DNA from: Microbacterium sp. H83
GTDB taxonomy: Bacteria > Actinomycetota > Actinomycetes > Actinomycetales > Microbacteriaceae
Length of the DNA: 48,033 bases
Direction: 5' to 3'
NCBI RefSeq assembly: GCF_001650405.1
Contig: NZ_LWCU01000024.1
Coordinates: forward strand, 1-48,033
Position 1 is the first letter of the stretch; each line of letters starts with the position of its first letter. This document shows, one piece after another, positions 29,031 through 36,886 of the stretch. The notes below the pieces were generated by a model. That model saw nothing but the letters and a program-made list of their open reading frames with translations, did no database searches and was not told the DNA's origin. The position numbers were made by a program, and so were the translations under genes.

Positions 29031-30185
29031 ATGAAGAGTCTCAGGCACGCCGTTGCGCTCGTTGTCCCTGCTCTGCTCGCTCTGGGGACGGCGATGAGCC
29101 TTCTCGTGTTCGCGGTGGCGCGTCGTGTCGTCGTCCCGGCCCGTCGTCCGGCCGACGCCGAGATCATCTCCGTGGACACCGGGGCGCAGACGATCGAGCT
29201 CGCACGCACCCCCGACACCGAGCTCCCCGGCCGTTACGGACTGTCGACCTCGGGGACCTACGGCTACGTGAAGCTCGGGGCCGTGCTCAGCGCCGATGCC
29301 ACGACGGTCCGGCGGAAGCTGCTGACGAAGATCGAGCCGGGCGCACGCGTCGACAGGTCAGCGGGGTTCAGCGGGTGGTACTACTCCTCGCCGAGCGAGC
29401 TGCACCTGCGGTGGGAGAACATCCTGATCGGCTCGCCGGCCGGACCGTGTCCCGCCTGGTACTTCCCCGCGGAGTCCTCGACCTGGGTGATCCAGGTGCA
29501 CGGGCGCGGGGTCACCCGGGCGGAGTGCCTCCGAGCCGTCCCCGTGCTCAACGCCGCCGGCTTCCCGAACCTGGTCGTGTCGTACCGGAACGACGGCGAG
29601 GCTCCGCGCAGCCGATCCGGTGCCTACGCGCTCGGGGCCGCGGAGTGGCGAGACGTCGACACGGCGATCGCGTATGCACTGCGGCGCGGAGCGGAGCGGG
29701 TCGTCCTCATGGGGTGGTCGATGGGCGGCGCGGTGGCGCTGCAGACCGCCGTGAACTCGGGCCATCGCGATCGGATCGCCGGCCTTATCCTCGAGTCCCC
29801 GGTCGTCGACTGGCGAACGGTTCTCCGGTTCCAGGCGAAGGCGGCCGGGATGCGGGCGCCGCTGCCCGATCTCGCGATGAGCGCGCTGTCGGTGCCGTTC
29901 ACCGCACGCCTCAGCGGTGCGGAGGACGCGATCCCGTTCGACCGCCTCGACATGGTCGCGCGCGCGGCGGAGCTCACGGTCCCCATCCTGATACTGCACA
30001 GCGACGACGACGGCTTCGTGCCCGCGGACGCCTCGCACGCGCTGCAGGAGGCGCGGCCCGACCTCGTCACGATGCCGCGGTTCTCGGTGGCGCGCCACAC
30101 CAAGCTGTGGAACTACGACGAGGCGGGCTGGAGCACCGCGATCACCGACTGGCTGGCGCAGCGCGGATTCAGCGCTTCTGCCTGA
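29031..30185 (+). CDS. membrane-anchored alpha/beta hydrolase
   Basis: A 384-residue protein. The N-terminal hydrophobic segment (residues 8-30, LVVPALLALGTAMSLLVFAV) is a membrane anchor, with no clear cleavage site. The alpha/beta hydrolase domain follows a ~110-residue spacer: VIQVHGRGVTRAE (oxyanion region), the nucleophile elbow GWSMGGAV, ILILHSDDDGFVP (Asp) and ARHTKLWN (His). It probably acts outside the membrane on esters or lipids; its substrate is unknown. ATG 29031 has AGGAGG 4 bases upstream. Its last 17 bases overlap the convergent sufE gene. Confidence 0.83.
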   Translation: MKSLRHAVALVVPALLALGTAMSLLVFAVARRVVVPARRPADAEIISVDTGAQTIELARTPDTELPGRYGLSTSGTYGYVKLGAVLSADATTVRRKLLTKIEPGARVDRSAGFSGWYYSSPSELHLRWENILIGSPAGPCPAWYFPAESSTWVIQVHGRGVTRAECLRAVPVLNAAGFPNLVVSYRNDGEAPRSRSGAYALGAAEWRDVDTAIAYALRRGAERVVLMGWSMGGAVALQTAVNSGHRDRIAGLILESPVVDWRTVLRFQAKAAGMRAPLPDLAMSALSVPFTARLSGAEDAIPFDRLDMVARAAELTVPILILHSDDDGFVPADASHALQEARPDLVTMPRFSVARHTKLWNYDEAGWSTAITDWLAQRGFSASA

Positions 30186-30600
30186 CCTGCTTCTTGGCGC
30201 GCATGAGCATCCCCGTCATCCCGCCGATGCGCAGCGGTGACACCGCTCTGGTGAGCCCGATCGACTGCGGGTAGTCGTCGGGGATCGCCAGGACCTCGTC
30301 GGGCGTGAGCCCGGTGATGCCCTGCACGAGGATGCTGGCGAACCCCCGCGTGGTCGGCGCCTCGGGCGGTGCCGTGGCGTGCATCGTCACCACGTCGTCG
30401 TGCACCTCTACGTAGATGTAGACCGGGGACTGGCACTCCGCGACGCGCTCGCACATCTCCGGATGGTTCGCGACCTCCTCCGAGACCTCCGGCAGCTCGT
30501 CGGCGTACTCCAGGAGGAGCAGCAGCCGATCGGACTCCGGGGTCTCCAGGAAGCCGTCGCGGATCTCGGCGAGGATGTCAGGAACGTTCGCGGTGGTCAT
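30169..30600 (-). CDS. sufE: SufE-family sulfur acceptor protein
   Basis: A 143-residue SufE protein that receives persulfide sulfur from a cysteine desulfurase for Fe-S cluster assembly. The active Cys56 sits in VAECQSPVYIYV. The family segment TTRGFASILVQGITGLTPDEVLAIPDDY follows. I take ATG 30600 (MTTANVPDIL), but ATG 30609 and GTG 30615 are in frame, and the latter is only 3 bases past the rhodanese stop, so translational coupling is likely. The pairing with a sulfurtransferase upstream fits sulfur handling. The 3' end overlaps the convergent hydrolase gene. Confidence 0.9.
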   Translation of the reverse strand: MTTANVPDILAEIRDGFLETPESDRLLLLLEYADELPEVSEEVANHPEMCERVAECQSPVYIYVEVHDDVVTMHATAPPEAPTTRGFASILVQGITGLTPDEVLAIPDDYPQSIGLTRAVSPLRIGGMTGMLMRAKKQVRQKR

Positions 30601-30618
30601 CCCTGTCATTGTCACACG

Positions 30619-31512
30619 TCAGAGGGAGCCGGGCTCCGAGCCGGTGACGATCGGGACGCGCACCGCGCTGCCCCACTCGGTCCAGGAGCCGTCGTAGTTG
30701 CGGACGTTCTGGAAGCCGAGCAGGTGCTTCAGGACGAACCACGTGTGGCTCGAGCGCTCGCCGATGCGGCAGTAGGCCACGACGTCGTCGCCGTCGGCGA
30801 GTCCGGCGCCGTCGCGGTAGATCGCGTCGAGCTCGGCGCGCGACCTGAACCCGCCGTCCTCCGCGACCGCCTTCGCCCACGGCACGCTCTGCGCGGTCGG
30901 GATGTGCCCCGCGCGCAGCGTGCCCTCCTCGGGGTACGCGGGAGCCGTGGTGCGCTCCCCGCTGTACTCCTCCGGAGAGCGGACGTCGATCAGCGGGCTG
31001 CCGATGTGGGCGAGCACGTCCTCCTTGTAGGCGCGGATCGCGGCGTCGTCGCGCTCGACGATGGGGTACTCCGTGGGCGAGATCTGCGGGGCGTCCCGGG
31101 TGATCTCGCGTCCCTCGGCGATCCAGCGGTCGCGGCCGCCGTCGAGCAGGCGCACGTCCTCGTGTCCGAAGAGCGAGAACACCCACAGGGCGTACGCGGC
31201 CCACCAGTTGTTCTTGTCGCCGTAGATCACGACGGTGTCGTCGCGCGCGATGCCCTTGCTGCTGAGCAGCGCCGCGAAGCCCTCCCCGTCGACGTAGTCC
31301 CGCACGACGGGGTCGTTCAGCTCGGTGTGCCAGTCGACCTTCACCGCACCGGGGATGTGGCCGGTCTCGTACAGGAGGACGTCCTCGTCGGATTCGACCA
31401 CCACGAGACCCGGCGTCCCGAGGCGCTCGGCGAGCCACTCGGTGGTGACGAGGCGGCCGGGCTCGGCGTACTCGGCGAACTTGGGCGAGGTGGTGTCGAA
31501 CTCGATGGCCAC
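30619..31512 (-). CDS. sseA: thiosulfate/3-mercaptopyruvate sulfurtransferase (tandem rhodanese)
   Basis: A 297-residue two-domain rhodanese. The N-terminal domain has lost the catalytic Cys ([18 protein letters not shown] carries Asp there), as expected. The C-terminal domain holds Cys248 in [16 protein letters not shown], the active loop of the actinobacterial CysA/SseA type. It transfers sulfane sulfur to a thiol acceptor, in the cytosol. The start is GTG 31512 with GAGGAG upstream; the longer frame beyond it lacks family similarity. SufE follows within a few bases, making a two-gene sulfur-transfer operon. Whether thiosulfate or mercaptopyruvate is preferred cannot be read. Confidence 0.92.
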   Translation of the reverse strand: MAIEFDTTSPKFAEYAEPGRLVTTEWLAERLGTPGLVVVESDEDVLLYETGHIPGAVKVDWHTELNDPVVRDYVDGEGFAALLSSKGIARDDTVVIYGDKNNWWAAYALWVFSLFGHEDVRLLDGGRDRWIAEGREITRDAPQISPTEYPIVERDDAAIRAYKEDVLAHIGSPLIDVRSPEEYSGERTTAPAYPEEGTLRAGHIPTAQSVPWAKAVAEDGGFRSRAELDAIYRDGAGLADGDDVVAYCRIGERSSHTWFVLKHLLGFQNVRNYDGSWTEWGSAVRVPIVTGSEPGSL

Positions 31513-31659
31513 AGGGATCTCCTCAGACTGGTGAGCGGCGATGATGCGGGGTGCGACGGCGTAATGTGGAGCCGTCACTTCGACGATAGATCCACGCCGT
31601 ACGCCCTGCACCCGATTCGTAAGACTTCGACACAGGTGCGCACCCGAATCAGGACCGTG

Positions 31660-32709
31660 ATGACCGACACGCCCACCCGCACGGGCATCGTGCACCTCAC
31701 CGATCGCCAGCCGACCGTCAGCGGCCCCGAGATGCTCGCGAGCCTCGTCCCGCCGCCTCAGTTCGACGGTGCGACGTTCGACAGCTATCGGGCCGACCCC
31801 GCCTATCCGTCGCAGGAGGAGGCCAAGGAGACGCTGATTCGATTCGCGGGCCGCGGGGCGCCCGTCAAGCGAGGCGGATTCTTCAGCCGCGCGAAGAAGG
31901 AGCCGGAGGTCAAGCCCGGCGTCTATCTCGACGGCGGCTTCGGTGTGGGCAAGACCCACCTCCTCGCGTCGATCTACCATGCGATGCCCGCGCGCAGGAA
32001 GTACTTCGGGTCGTTCATCGAGTACACGGCGCTCGTGGGAGCGCTCGGCTACAAGAACACCGTCGACCTGCTCAAGGGCGCGGATCTGCTGTGCATCGAC
32101 GAGTTCGAGCTCGACGATCCGGGCGACACGATGGTCATGACCCGTCTGCTCGGCGAGCTGGTGCCCACGGGGACCAAGCTCGCCGCGACCTCCAACACGC
32201 CGCCGAACGCGCTCGGCGAAGGGCGCTTCGCCGCTCAGGACTTCCTGCGCGAGATCCACGCGATGTCGGACAGCTTCCAGACGCTGCGCATCGACGGCGT
32301 CGACTTCCGTCAGCGCGCGCTGGACGGTCACGCCGTCGTGAGCGACGCCGACGAGTACGCACAGGCGCTCGAGACGGGCGCGGCGGCGGGAACGGCATCC
32401 GATGACTCCTTCGACGACGCGATCCGTCATCTGGCCCGCGTGCACCCCTCGCGCTACCTCCGCCTCATCACCGGCCTCGACCTCGTGGGGCTGCGCGACG
32501 TGCGCGTCCTGACCGATCAGTCGGAGGCCCTGCGCTTCGTCGCCTTCGTGGATCGGGTCTACGACGCGCAGATCCCGATCGTCGCGACGGGTGTGAGCCT
32601 CGACCAGGTCTTCGCGGAGGAGATGCTGGGCGGGGGATACCGCAAGAAGTACCTGCGAGCGATCTCCCGACTCAACGCACTCACACACGCGGATCGCAGC
32701 CCCGCGTAA
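31660..32709 (+). CDS. zapE: AFG1-family ATPase, cell division protein ZapE
   Basis: A 349-residue P-loop ATPase of the AFG1/ZapE family. Walker A is GGFGVGKT (92-99) and Walker B is LLCIDEFE (143-150), then the sensor region [16 protein letters not shown]. In E. coli ZapE acts with FtsZ when division is stressed; mitochondrial AFG1 assists respiratory-complex turnover. ATG 31660 is chosen; GTG 31657 directly before it is also possible. The frame is open far upstream, but that part is antisense to the rhodanese gene. It is divergent from the rhodanese gene across 147 bp. A 7-bp hairpin follows the stop immediately. Confidence 0.9.
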   Translation: MTDTPTRTGIVHLTDRQPTVSGPEMLASLVPPPQFDGATFDSYRADPAYPSQEEAKETLIRFAGRGAPVKRGGFFSRAKKEPEVKPGVYLDGGFGVGKTHLLASIYHAMPARRKYFGSFIEYTALVGALGYKNTVDLLKGADLLCIDEFELDDPGDTMVMTRLLGELVPTGTKLAATSNTPPNALGEGRFAAQDFLREIHAMSDSFQTLRIDGVDFRQRALDGHAVVSDADEYAQALETGAAAGTASDDSFDDAIRHLARVHPSRYLRLITGLDLVGLRDVRVLTDQSEALRFVAFVDRVYDAQIPIVATGVSLDQVFAEEMLGGGYRKKYLRAISRLNALTHADRSPA

Positions 32710-32727
32710 CGCGATGTTCACATCGCG
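32710..32727 (+). terminator. hairpin after zapE
   Basis: CGCGATG / CATCGCG with loop TTCA begins at the base after the zapE stop. The stem is short with no T-run, so it is a weak terminator candidate. Confidence 0.4.
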
Positions 32728-32736
32728 GCCGCGGCT

Positions 32737-32752
32737 GTAACGCGCGCGCAAC
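32737..32752 (+). promoter_or_regulatory. possible GlnR-type half site upstream of amt
   Basis: GTAAC, six bases, GCAAC resembles the GTnAC-n6-GnAAC half site of actinobacterial GlnR and lies about 72 bp before the ammonium channel start. The second half of the box is not convincing. Nitrogen control of amt is expected from general knowledge; this site is suggestive only. Confidence 0.35.
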
Positions 32753-32823
32753 AAACTTCACGCATTCCGGAAATCGAGCGTCGCCACACTGAAGCTCTCC
32801 CTTCCCGAATGTGAGGTTTGACT

Positions 32824-34062
32824 ATGGATGCTCCAGGCAACATCTCCTGGGCGATCACCGCGACCGCCCTCGTCCTGCTCATGACGCCCGGCGTCGCCTT
32901 CTTCTACGGCGGTCTCGTCAAGGCGAAGAGCGTCGTCAGCATGATGATGATGAGCTTCGGCTCGATCGGACTCGTCGCGGTCCTCTGGATCCTCTTCGGA
33001 TTCTCGATGAGCGCCGTCGACAGCCCGACCGCCTTCGCCGGAAACCCGTTCGCGGACTTCGGCCTCTCGTCGCTCGCCTCGGGCGAGGGTTCGAACGTCG
33101 CGCTCCTCGGCGTGGCCTACGGCGCGACCTTCGCGATCATCACGGTCGCCCTGATCTCCGGCGCCATCGCGGACCGCGCGAAGTTCGGCAGCTGGCTGAT
33201 CTTCGCCGGCGTCTTCGCCACCGTCGGCTACTTCCCGGTCGCCGCCTGGGTCTGGGGCGGCGGATGGATCATGAACCTCGGTACCACGCTGTTCGGCGAG
33301 GACAGCGGCATCGGCGTCATCGACTACGCCGGCGGCACCGCCGTGCACATCAACGCCGGGGCGGCCGCCCTGGCGCTCGCGCTCGTCCTCGGTAAGCGCA
33401 TCGGCTTCCAGAAGGGCATCCTCAAGCCGCACAACGTGCCGCTCACGCTCCTCGGCGCCGCGCTGCTGTGGTTCGGCTGGTTCGGCTTCAACGCCGGTGC
33501 GGAGTGGCTCGCCGAGGACATGGGCGGCGTCGGACTCATCGGCCTGAACACGCTCGGCGCCACGGCGGCCGCGATCCTCGGCTGGATCCTCATCGAGAAG
33601 ATCAAGGACGGGAAGCCCACCTCGGTCGGCGCCGCCTCGGGTGCCGTCGCCGGTCTCGTCGCCATCACGCCCGCGTGCGCCAACCTTACGCCCGGCTGGT
33701 CCCTCCTGCTCGGTGCGGTCGCCGGCATCGTGTGCGCCCTGGCCGTCGAGCTGAAGTTCCGCCTCGGCTTCGACGACTCGCTCGACGTGGTCGGCATCCA
33801 CCTCGTGGGCGGCCTCATCGGCACGGTCTACCTCGGCTTCTTCGCCACCGGCACCGGCCTCTTCGTCGGCGGCGACGCCCGTCAGCTCGCCGTCCAGGTG
33901 ATCGCCGCGCTCGGCGTGCTGATCTACTCGTTCGTGGTCGCGTTCATCATCGGCTTCGCGATCCAGAAGACGATCGGCTTCCGCATCACGAGCGAGGACG
34001 AGATCGCCGGCGTCGACCAGGTGGTCCATGGCGAGGAGGGCTACGCGCTCGCAGACGCGTGA
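32824..34062 (+). CDS. amt: ammonium transporter (Amt/Mep/Rh family)
   Basis: A 412-residue integral membrane channel with about 11 hydrophobic segments. The N-terminus TPGVAFFYGGLVKAKS is typical of Amt proteins. DYAGGTAVHINAGAAAL carries the first pore histidine, and GIHLVGGLIGTVYLGFF the second. It conducts ammonia/ammonium into the cell. ATG 32824 has GTGAGG upstream; TTG 32818 is in frame. No glnK or glnD follows: the next gene is PemK-like and starts 20 bases after the stop, so the common amt-glnK pairing is absent in this window. Confidence 0.95.
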   Translation: MDAPGNISWAITATALVLLMTPGVAFFYGGLVKAKSVVSMMMMSFGSIGLVAVLWILFGFSMSAVDSPTAFAGNPFADFGLSSLASGEGSNVALLGVAYGATFAIITVALISGAIADRAKFGSWLIFAGVFATVGYFPVAAWVWGGGWIMNLGTTLFGEDSGIGVIDYAGGTAVHINAGAAALALALVLGKRIGFQKGILKPHNVPLTLLGAALLWFGWFGFNAGAEWLAEDMGGVGLIGLNTLGATAAAILGWILIEKIKDGKPTSVGAASGAVAGLVAITPACANLTPGWSLLLGAVAGIVCALAVELKFRLGFDDSLDVVGIHLVGGLIGTVYLGFFATGTGLFVGGDARQLAVQVIAALGVLIYSFVVAFIIGFAIQKTIGFRITSEDEIAGVDQVVHGEEGYALADA

Positions 34063-34070
34063 CCTGCGGT

Positions 34071-34076
34071 TAGGGT
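34071..34076 (+). promoter_or_regulatory. leaderless -10 element of the PemK-like gene
   Basis: TAGGGT lies exactly 6 bases before GTG 34083, within the 20-bp gap after amt. The gene therefore probably has its own promoter. Confidence 0.55.
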
Positions 34077-34082
34077 GACCGT

Positions 34083-34652
34083 GTGAGCAAAGGCACCGGC
34101 ATCCTGACAGCACTCGCGGAGATCCTGCGCACCGCATTCGGATCAGACCGGGCGTCTCGGACATCACAGAGTCCGAGGCGCCCGGTCTCGCGTCTGCGCC
34201 CGACCGACGTCGCCCGGACGTCCGGGGCGGTCGCCACGAGCGGGACCGCCACGGTGCGCGTGGATCCGGACCGGATCGACGACCTGCGCATCGATCACGC
34301 GCCCGATCGGGACGGCGCCCCGGACGCGGGGGAGATCGTCTGGACCTGGGTGCCCTATGAGGAGAACGACGGTCGCGGCAAGGACCGCCCCGTGCTCGTG
34401 ATCGGTCGCCAGTCCGCGGACCGCGTGTACGCGGTGAGGATGACGAGCAAGCCGCATGACGGAGAGCGCGACTACCTCTCCATCGGCGCAGGTCGATGGG
34501 ACTCGCAGGGCAGGGAGTCCTGGGTCGACATCGAGCAGCTGTACAGCGTGCACGAGACCGGACTGCGCCGGGAGGCCGCCGTGCTCGACCGCGATCGCTT
34601 CGGCCGCATCGCAGCTGCGCTCGCGCGTCGTTATCGCTGGACCGCCGCCTGA
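34083..34652 (+). CDS. PemK/MazF-family protein without a partner
   Basis: A 189-residue protein. The first ~80 residues are Arg/Ser/Thr-rich and probably disordered, apart from a short helix (GILTALAEILRTAF). The MazF-like domain follows: GEIVWTWVPYEEN, then KDRPVLVIGRQ with the conserved Arg-Pro, and WVDIEQLYSV. MazF relatives are ribosome-independent RNA endonucleases paired with an antitoxin. No antitoxin-like small gene lies on either side: amt is upstream and an SPW membrane protein downstream. With its N-terminal extension it may be a domesticated RNase or a non-toxic homologue. Confidence 0.78.
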   Translation: MSKGTGILTALAEILRTAFGSDRASRTSQSPRRPVSRLRPTDVARTSGAVATSGTATVRVDPDRIDDLRIDHAPDRDGAPDAGEIVWTWVPYEENDGRGKDRPVLVIGRQSADRVYAVRMTSKPHDGERDYLSIGAGRWDSQGRESWVDIEQLYSVHETGLRREAAVLDRDRFGRIAAALARRYRWTAA

Positions 34653-34731
34653 CGTCCTCGTCCAATCCGTTTCGCAGAGGGCTGCGAACCATCTGTGAGT
34701 CGCAACGCGCGGCGTCATGGAGGAGGCAATC

Positions 34732-35118
34732 ATGCGTTTCATTCCCACCAAGGTCCACGGAGTCCTCGACTACGTCGTCGGCATCGCGCTCATCGCCGCA
34801 CCGTGGCTGTTCGGCTTCGCCGGCGTCGGCGGTCCCGCCGTCATCATCCCGATCGTGCTCGGCGTCGGCCTGATCGTCTACAGCCTGTTCACCAAGTACG
34901 AGTGGGGCCCCTTCGGCTTCATCCCGATGCCCGTGCACCTCGTCTTCGACATCGTCGCCAGCCTGTTCCTGGCCCTGTCGCCGTGGATCTTCGGCTTCTC
35001 GACCGAGGCGCCCAACGTGTGGGTCCCTCACGTCGTCGTCGGCGTCGCGGTGATCCTCGTGGTGCTGTTCTCGCAGCCGCAGCCCGCGAAGGTGAAGGCC
35101 GGCGCAGCGCGCGCCTGA
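34732..35118 (+). CDS. SPW repeat membrane protein
   Basis: A 128-residue membrane protein with four hydrophobic segments forming two similar halves. Each half carries the signature: AAPWLFGFAG near residue 27 and LSPWIFGFS near 88, which defines the SPW repeat family. A short charged tail ends the protein. The function is unknown. ATG 34732 is set by GGAGG at 34723-34727 region. A 16-bp terminator follows directly, so the gene is likely a single transcript or the end of the PemK-like unit. Confidence 0.87.
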   Translation: MRFIPTKVHGVLDYVVGIALIAAPWLFGFAGVGGPAVIIPIVLGVGLIVYSLFTKYEWGPFGFIPMPVHLVFDIVASLFLALSPWIFGFSTEAPNVWVPHVVVGVAVILVVLFSQPQPAKVKAGAARA

Positions 35119-35132
35119 CCTTCCTCACGACC

Positions 35133-35172
35133 CTGAGGCCCCGCACGGTATCGGTCCCGTGCGGGGCCTCAG
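35133..35172. terminator. strong terminator after the SPW gene
   Basis: A perfect 16-bp stem (35133-35148 with 35157-35172) with an 8-base loop lies between the SPW gene and the convergent T5orf172-like gene. Confidence 0.88.
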
Positions 35173-35205
35173 TTCGTCCGCACGCTGTCGGGTCGGGCAC
35201 GCGAC

Positions 35206-35628
35206 TCACCGCCGCAGGGCGTCGCTCACCCAGCGGGCGTAGAGCTGCCAGGGGTCGGGCAGGGTCTGCAGCCCTTTGATATGCGATCCGAGGCCGGGAG
35301 TCAGCGTGAACCACTCGCCACCTTCCCGGCATTCGGCGAACTCGAGATGGCGCGCCTGTTCGACATCGCGACCGCCGCGTTCGAACGCGAGGAGCTCCTC
35401 GTGGCGGATGCTCGCGAGACGCTGCCTCGGGCGCCGGCTCGTGCCGATCTTCACCCTCCGGTCGTAGCGGATGTAGTAGACGACCTCGATGATCGGACGG
35501 GGCAGATCGTGATCGGGACTCGTGCCGAACAGCCACCCGCACCACGCGCAGACGAGGCCGTTCTCCGTGCGCACGCCGTCGGACCGCCCGCAGAGGGCGC
35601 ACGGGTCGGGAAGACGGATGCCGGTCAT
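35206..35628 (-). CDS. T5orf172/MUG113-type GIY-YIG-related protein with zinc knuckles
   Basis: A 140-residue protein. It opens with CALCGRSDGVRTENGLVCAWCG, two CxxC knuckles likely to bind one zinc. The second part, VVYYIRYDRRVKIGTSRRPRQRL followed by ELLAFERGG, VEQARHLEFAECREGGEWF, follows the T5orf172/MUG113 pattern of the GIY-YIG nuclease superfamily (YY-x-KIG, Arg, Glu, EWF). It may cut or bind nucleic acid; the family is common in phages but also in chromosomes. ATG 35628 is chosen over 35658 because the TAGCCT -10 lies 7 bases before it. Confidence 0.72.
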   Translation of the reverse strand: MTGIRLPDPCALCGRSDGVRTENGLVCAWCGWLFGTSPDHDLPRPIIEVVYYIRYDRRVKIGTSRRPRQRLASIRHEELLAFERGGRDVEQARHLEFAECREGGEWFTLTPGLGSHIKGLQTLPDPWQLYARWVSDALRR

Positions 35629-35635
35629 CTCCGTG

Positions 35636-35641
35636 AGGCTA
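35636..35641 (-). promoter_or_regulatory. leaderless -10 element of the T5orf172-like gene
   Basis: TAGCCT on the minus strand, 7 bases before ATG 35628. It lies inside the longer open frame, which argues against an upstream start. Confidence 0.55.
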
Positions 35642-35685
35642 GCGGCGGGTGCCGACACTCGGCATCCCGCACCCGCGGACGCGCC

Positions 35686-36138
35686 TCAGACCTCGCCGCG
35701 CCGGCGCTTCGGGCCGCGGGGCTTCCAGTCCCACCACATGAAGTGGTGATCGCCCTGCTCGACGTCGAAGACGAGGCCGCAGACCGCGCATTCGCAGACG
35801 TACGTCATCGACCATCCGGGTTCGCTGGTCGAGAGGATGCGGACGTTGCCGCTGGTGTCCTCCTTGCGCGGATCGTGCGTGAGCATGCCCGGGTAGACCG
35901 CGCACCAGCATCGACCCTCACGGTGCTTCTCGAGCTTCGTCAACGCGTGCGCGAGGTGGCCGTTGTTGGAGTAGATCATCCCGCCGAGGTCGAGGTCCGC
36001 CGTCGAGCGCCTGATCAGGGGGAGGGCCTCGACGAGCGGCTGCAGCTGCTCGGGATCCCGGGAGCGGATCGTCTCCCAGACGGCGTGGAGGACTCGCGAG
36101 CCGTCGCGGGAGAGGAAGTCGTCGAGCAGCGTCGGCAT
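35686..36138 (-). CDS. uncharacterised Cys-rich protein
   Basis: A 150-residue soluble protein I do not recognise. The N-terminal half is helical (LLDDFLSRDGSRVLHAVWETI). It then has CWCAVYPGML and, near the end, CECAVCGLVFDVEQGDHHFMWWDW. CxC plus CxCxxC with nearby His could bind a metal. A basic tail (KPRGPKRRRGEV) closes it. ATG 36138 lies 6 bases after TAGCCT, so its start and leaderless message are well supported. It lies upstream of, and on the same strand as, the T5orf172-like zinc protein, with about 45 bp between them. Confidence 0.75.
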   Translation of the reverse strand: MPTLLDDFLSRDGSRVLHAVWETIRSRDPEQLQPLVEALPLIRRSTADLDLGGMIYSNNGHLAHALTKLEKHREGRCWCAVYPGMLTHDPRKEDTSGNVRILSTSEPGWSMTYVCECAVCGLVFDVEQGDHHFMWWDWKPRGPKRRRGEV

Positions 36139-36144
36139 GTGGTC

Positions 36145-36150
36145 AGGCTA
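36145..36150 (-). promoter_or_regulatory. leaderless -10 element of the Cys-rich protein gene
   Basis: TAGCCT on the minus strand, exactly 6 bases before ATG 36138. Confidence 0.58.
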
Positions 36151-36223
36151 GCAATCGACGGATGCGGGATCGGCGTGCGGCGCCCGGGGAGCGATACGGA
36201 GTCACCACGGCCTCGGGAACGGA

Positions 36224-36249
36224 AGAAGCCCCTCCGTGGAGGGGCTTCT
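36224..36249 (-). terminator. terminator of tRNA-Val(CAC)
   Basis: AGAAGCCCCTCC pairs perfectly with GGAGGGGCTTCT (12 bp, very tight loop) just downstream of the minus-strand tRNA gene. Confidence 0.75.
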
Positions 36250-36257
36250 CGATGCGG

Positions 36258-36330
36258 TGGGCGATACCGGACTCGAACCGATGACCTCTTCCGTGTGAAG
36301 GAAGCGCGCTACCAACTGCGCCAATCGCCC
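36258..36330 (-). tRNA. tRNA-Val (anticodon CAC)
   Basis: A 73-nt cloverleaf: acceptor GGGCGAT/ATCGCCC with discriminator A, anticodon stem CTTCC/GGAAG around TTCACAC, T loop TTCGAGT. No encoded CCA follows. It is transcribed opposite to the three tRNAs to its right. Confidence 0.95.
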
Positions 36331-36482
36331 ATACCCGTGGGGTACGTCAACCGATACTACCGGACGCCGGACGGCGCCGATGACCATCCGTGCGGACACG
36401 CGCGAGAATCGGACCCGGTTTGGACAGTCGCCGATCATCGGCTAATGTTTATCAAGTGCTCGGGGGAACAACCCGGGACAAC

Positions 36483-36555
36483 GCGGATGTAGCGCAGTTG
36501 GTAGCGCACAACCTTGCCAAGGTTGGGGTCGCGAGTTCGAGTCTCGTCATCCGCT
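36483..36555 (+). tRNA. tRNA-Gly (anticodon GCC)
   Basis: A 73-nt cloverleaf: acceptor GCGGATG/CATCCGC with discriminator T, anticodon loop TTGCCAA, T loop TTCGAGT. It is the first of a Gly-Cys-Val cluster, an order common in Micrococcales. Confidence 0.95.
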
Positions 36556-36608
36556 CAAGTGCAGGGGCCTTCTTCGGAGGGCCTTCCGCACGTGGGGTCA
36601 ATCCACAC

Positions 36609-36679
36609 GGTGGCGTGGCCGAGCGGCTAGGCACCGGCCTGCAAAGCCGTTTACACGGGTTCGAATCCCGTCGCCACCT
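36609..36679 (+). tRNA. tRNA-Cys (anticodon GCA)
   Basis: A 71-nt cloverleaf: acceptor GGTGGCG/CGCCACC, discriminator T as required for Cys, anticodon loop CTGCAAA. Confidence 0.95.
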
Positions 36680-36704
36680 CTCTGAAACTGAATAGCCCTT
36701 ACGG

Positions 36705-36776
36705 GCGCGATTGGCGCAGCGGTAGCGCGCTTCCCTGACACGGAAGAGGTCACTGGTTCGATCCCAGTATCGCGCA
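36705..36776 (+). tRNA. tRNA-Val (anticodon GAC)
   Basis: A 72-nt cloverleaf: acceptor GCGCGAT/ATCGCGC, discriminator A, anticodon loop CTGACAC. Most of its D and anticodon arms are identical to the Val(CAC) gene at 36258, differing chiefly in the anticodon loop and acceptor. Confidence 0.95.
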
Positions 36777-36781
36777 CAGAC

Positions 36782-36811
36782 GAGAACCCCCGGCATCTGC
36801 CGGGGGTTCTC
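36782..36811 (+). terminator. terminator of the tRNA cluster
   Basis: A perfect 14-bp stem, GAGAACCCCCGGCA with TGCCGGGGGTTCTC, starts 6 bases after tRNA-Val(GAC). Confidence 0.88.
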
Positions 36812-36874
36812 TCGTATGCGCTCGCTGATCCTGAGCGTCGACCCGCATCCCGGAGGGCTCCCAGCCGGCCTCGG

Positions 36875-36880
36875 TAGGCT
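36875..36880 (+). promoter_or_regulatory. leaderless -10 element of the lipoprotein gene
   Basis: TAGGCT lies exactly 6 bases before GTG 36887. Confidence 0.6.
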
Positions 36881-36886
36881 CAGCGG

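Noticed and set aside
36256..36780. tRNA cluster as an integrated-element boundary
   Set aside because: No integrase, no duplicated tRNA 3' end and no attachment-site repeat seen nearby in this window.
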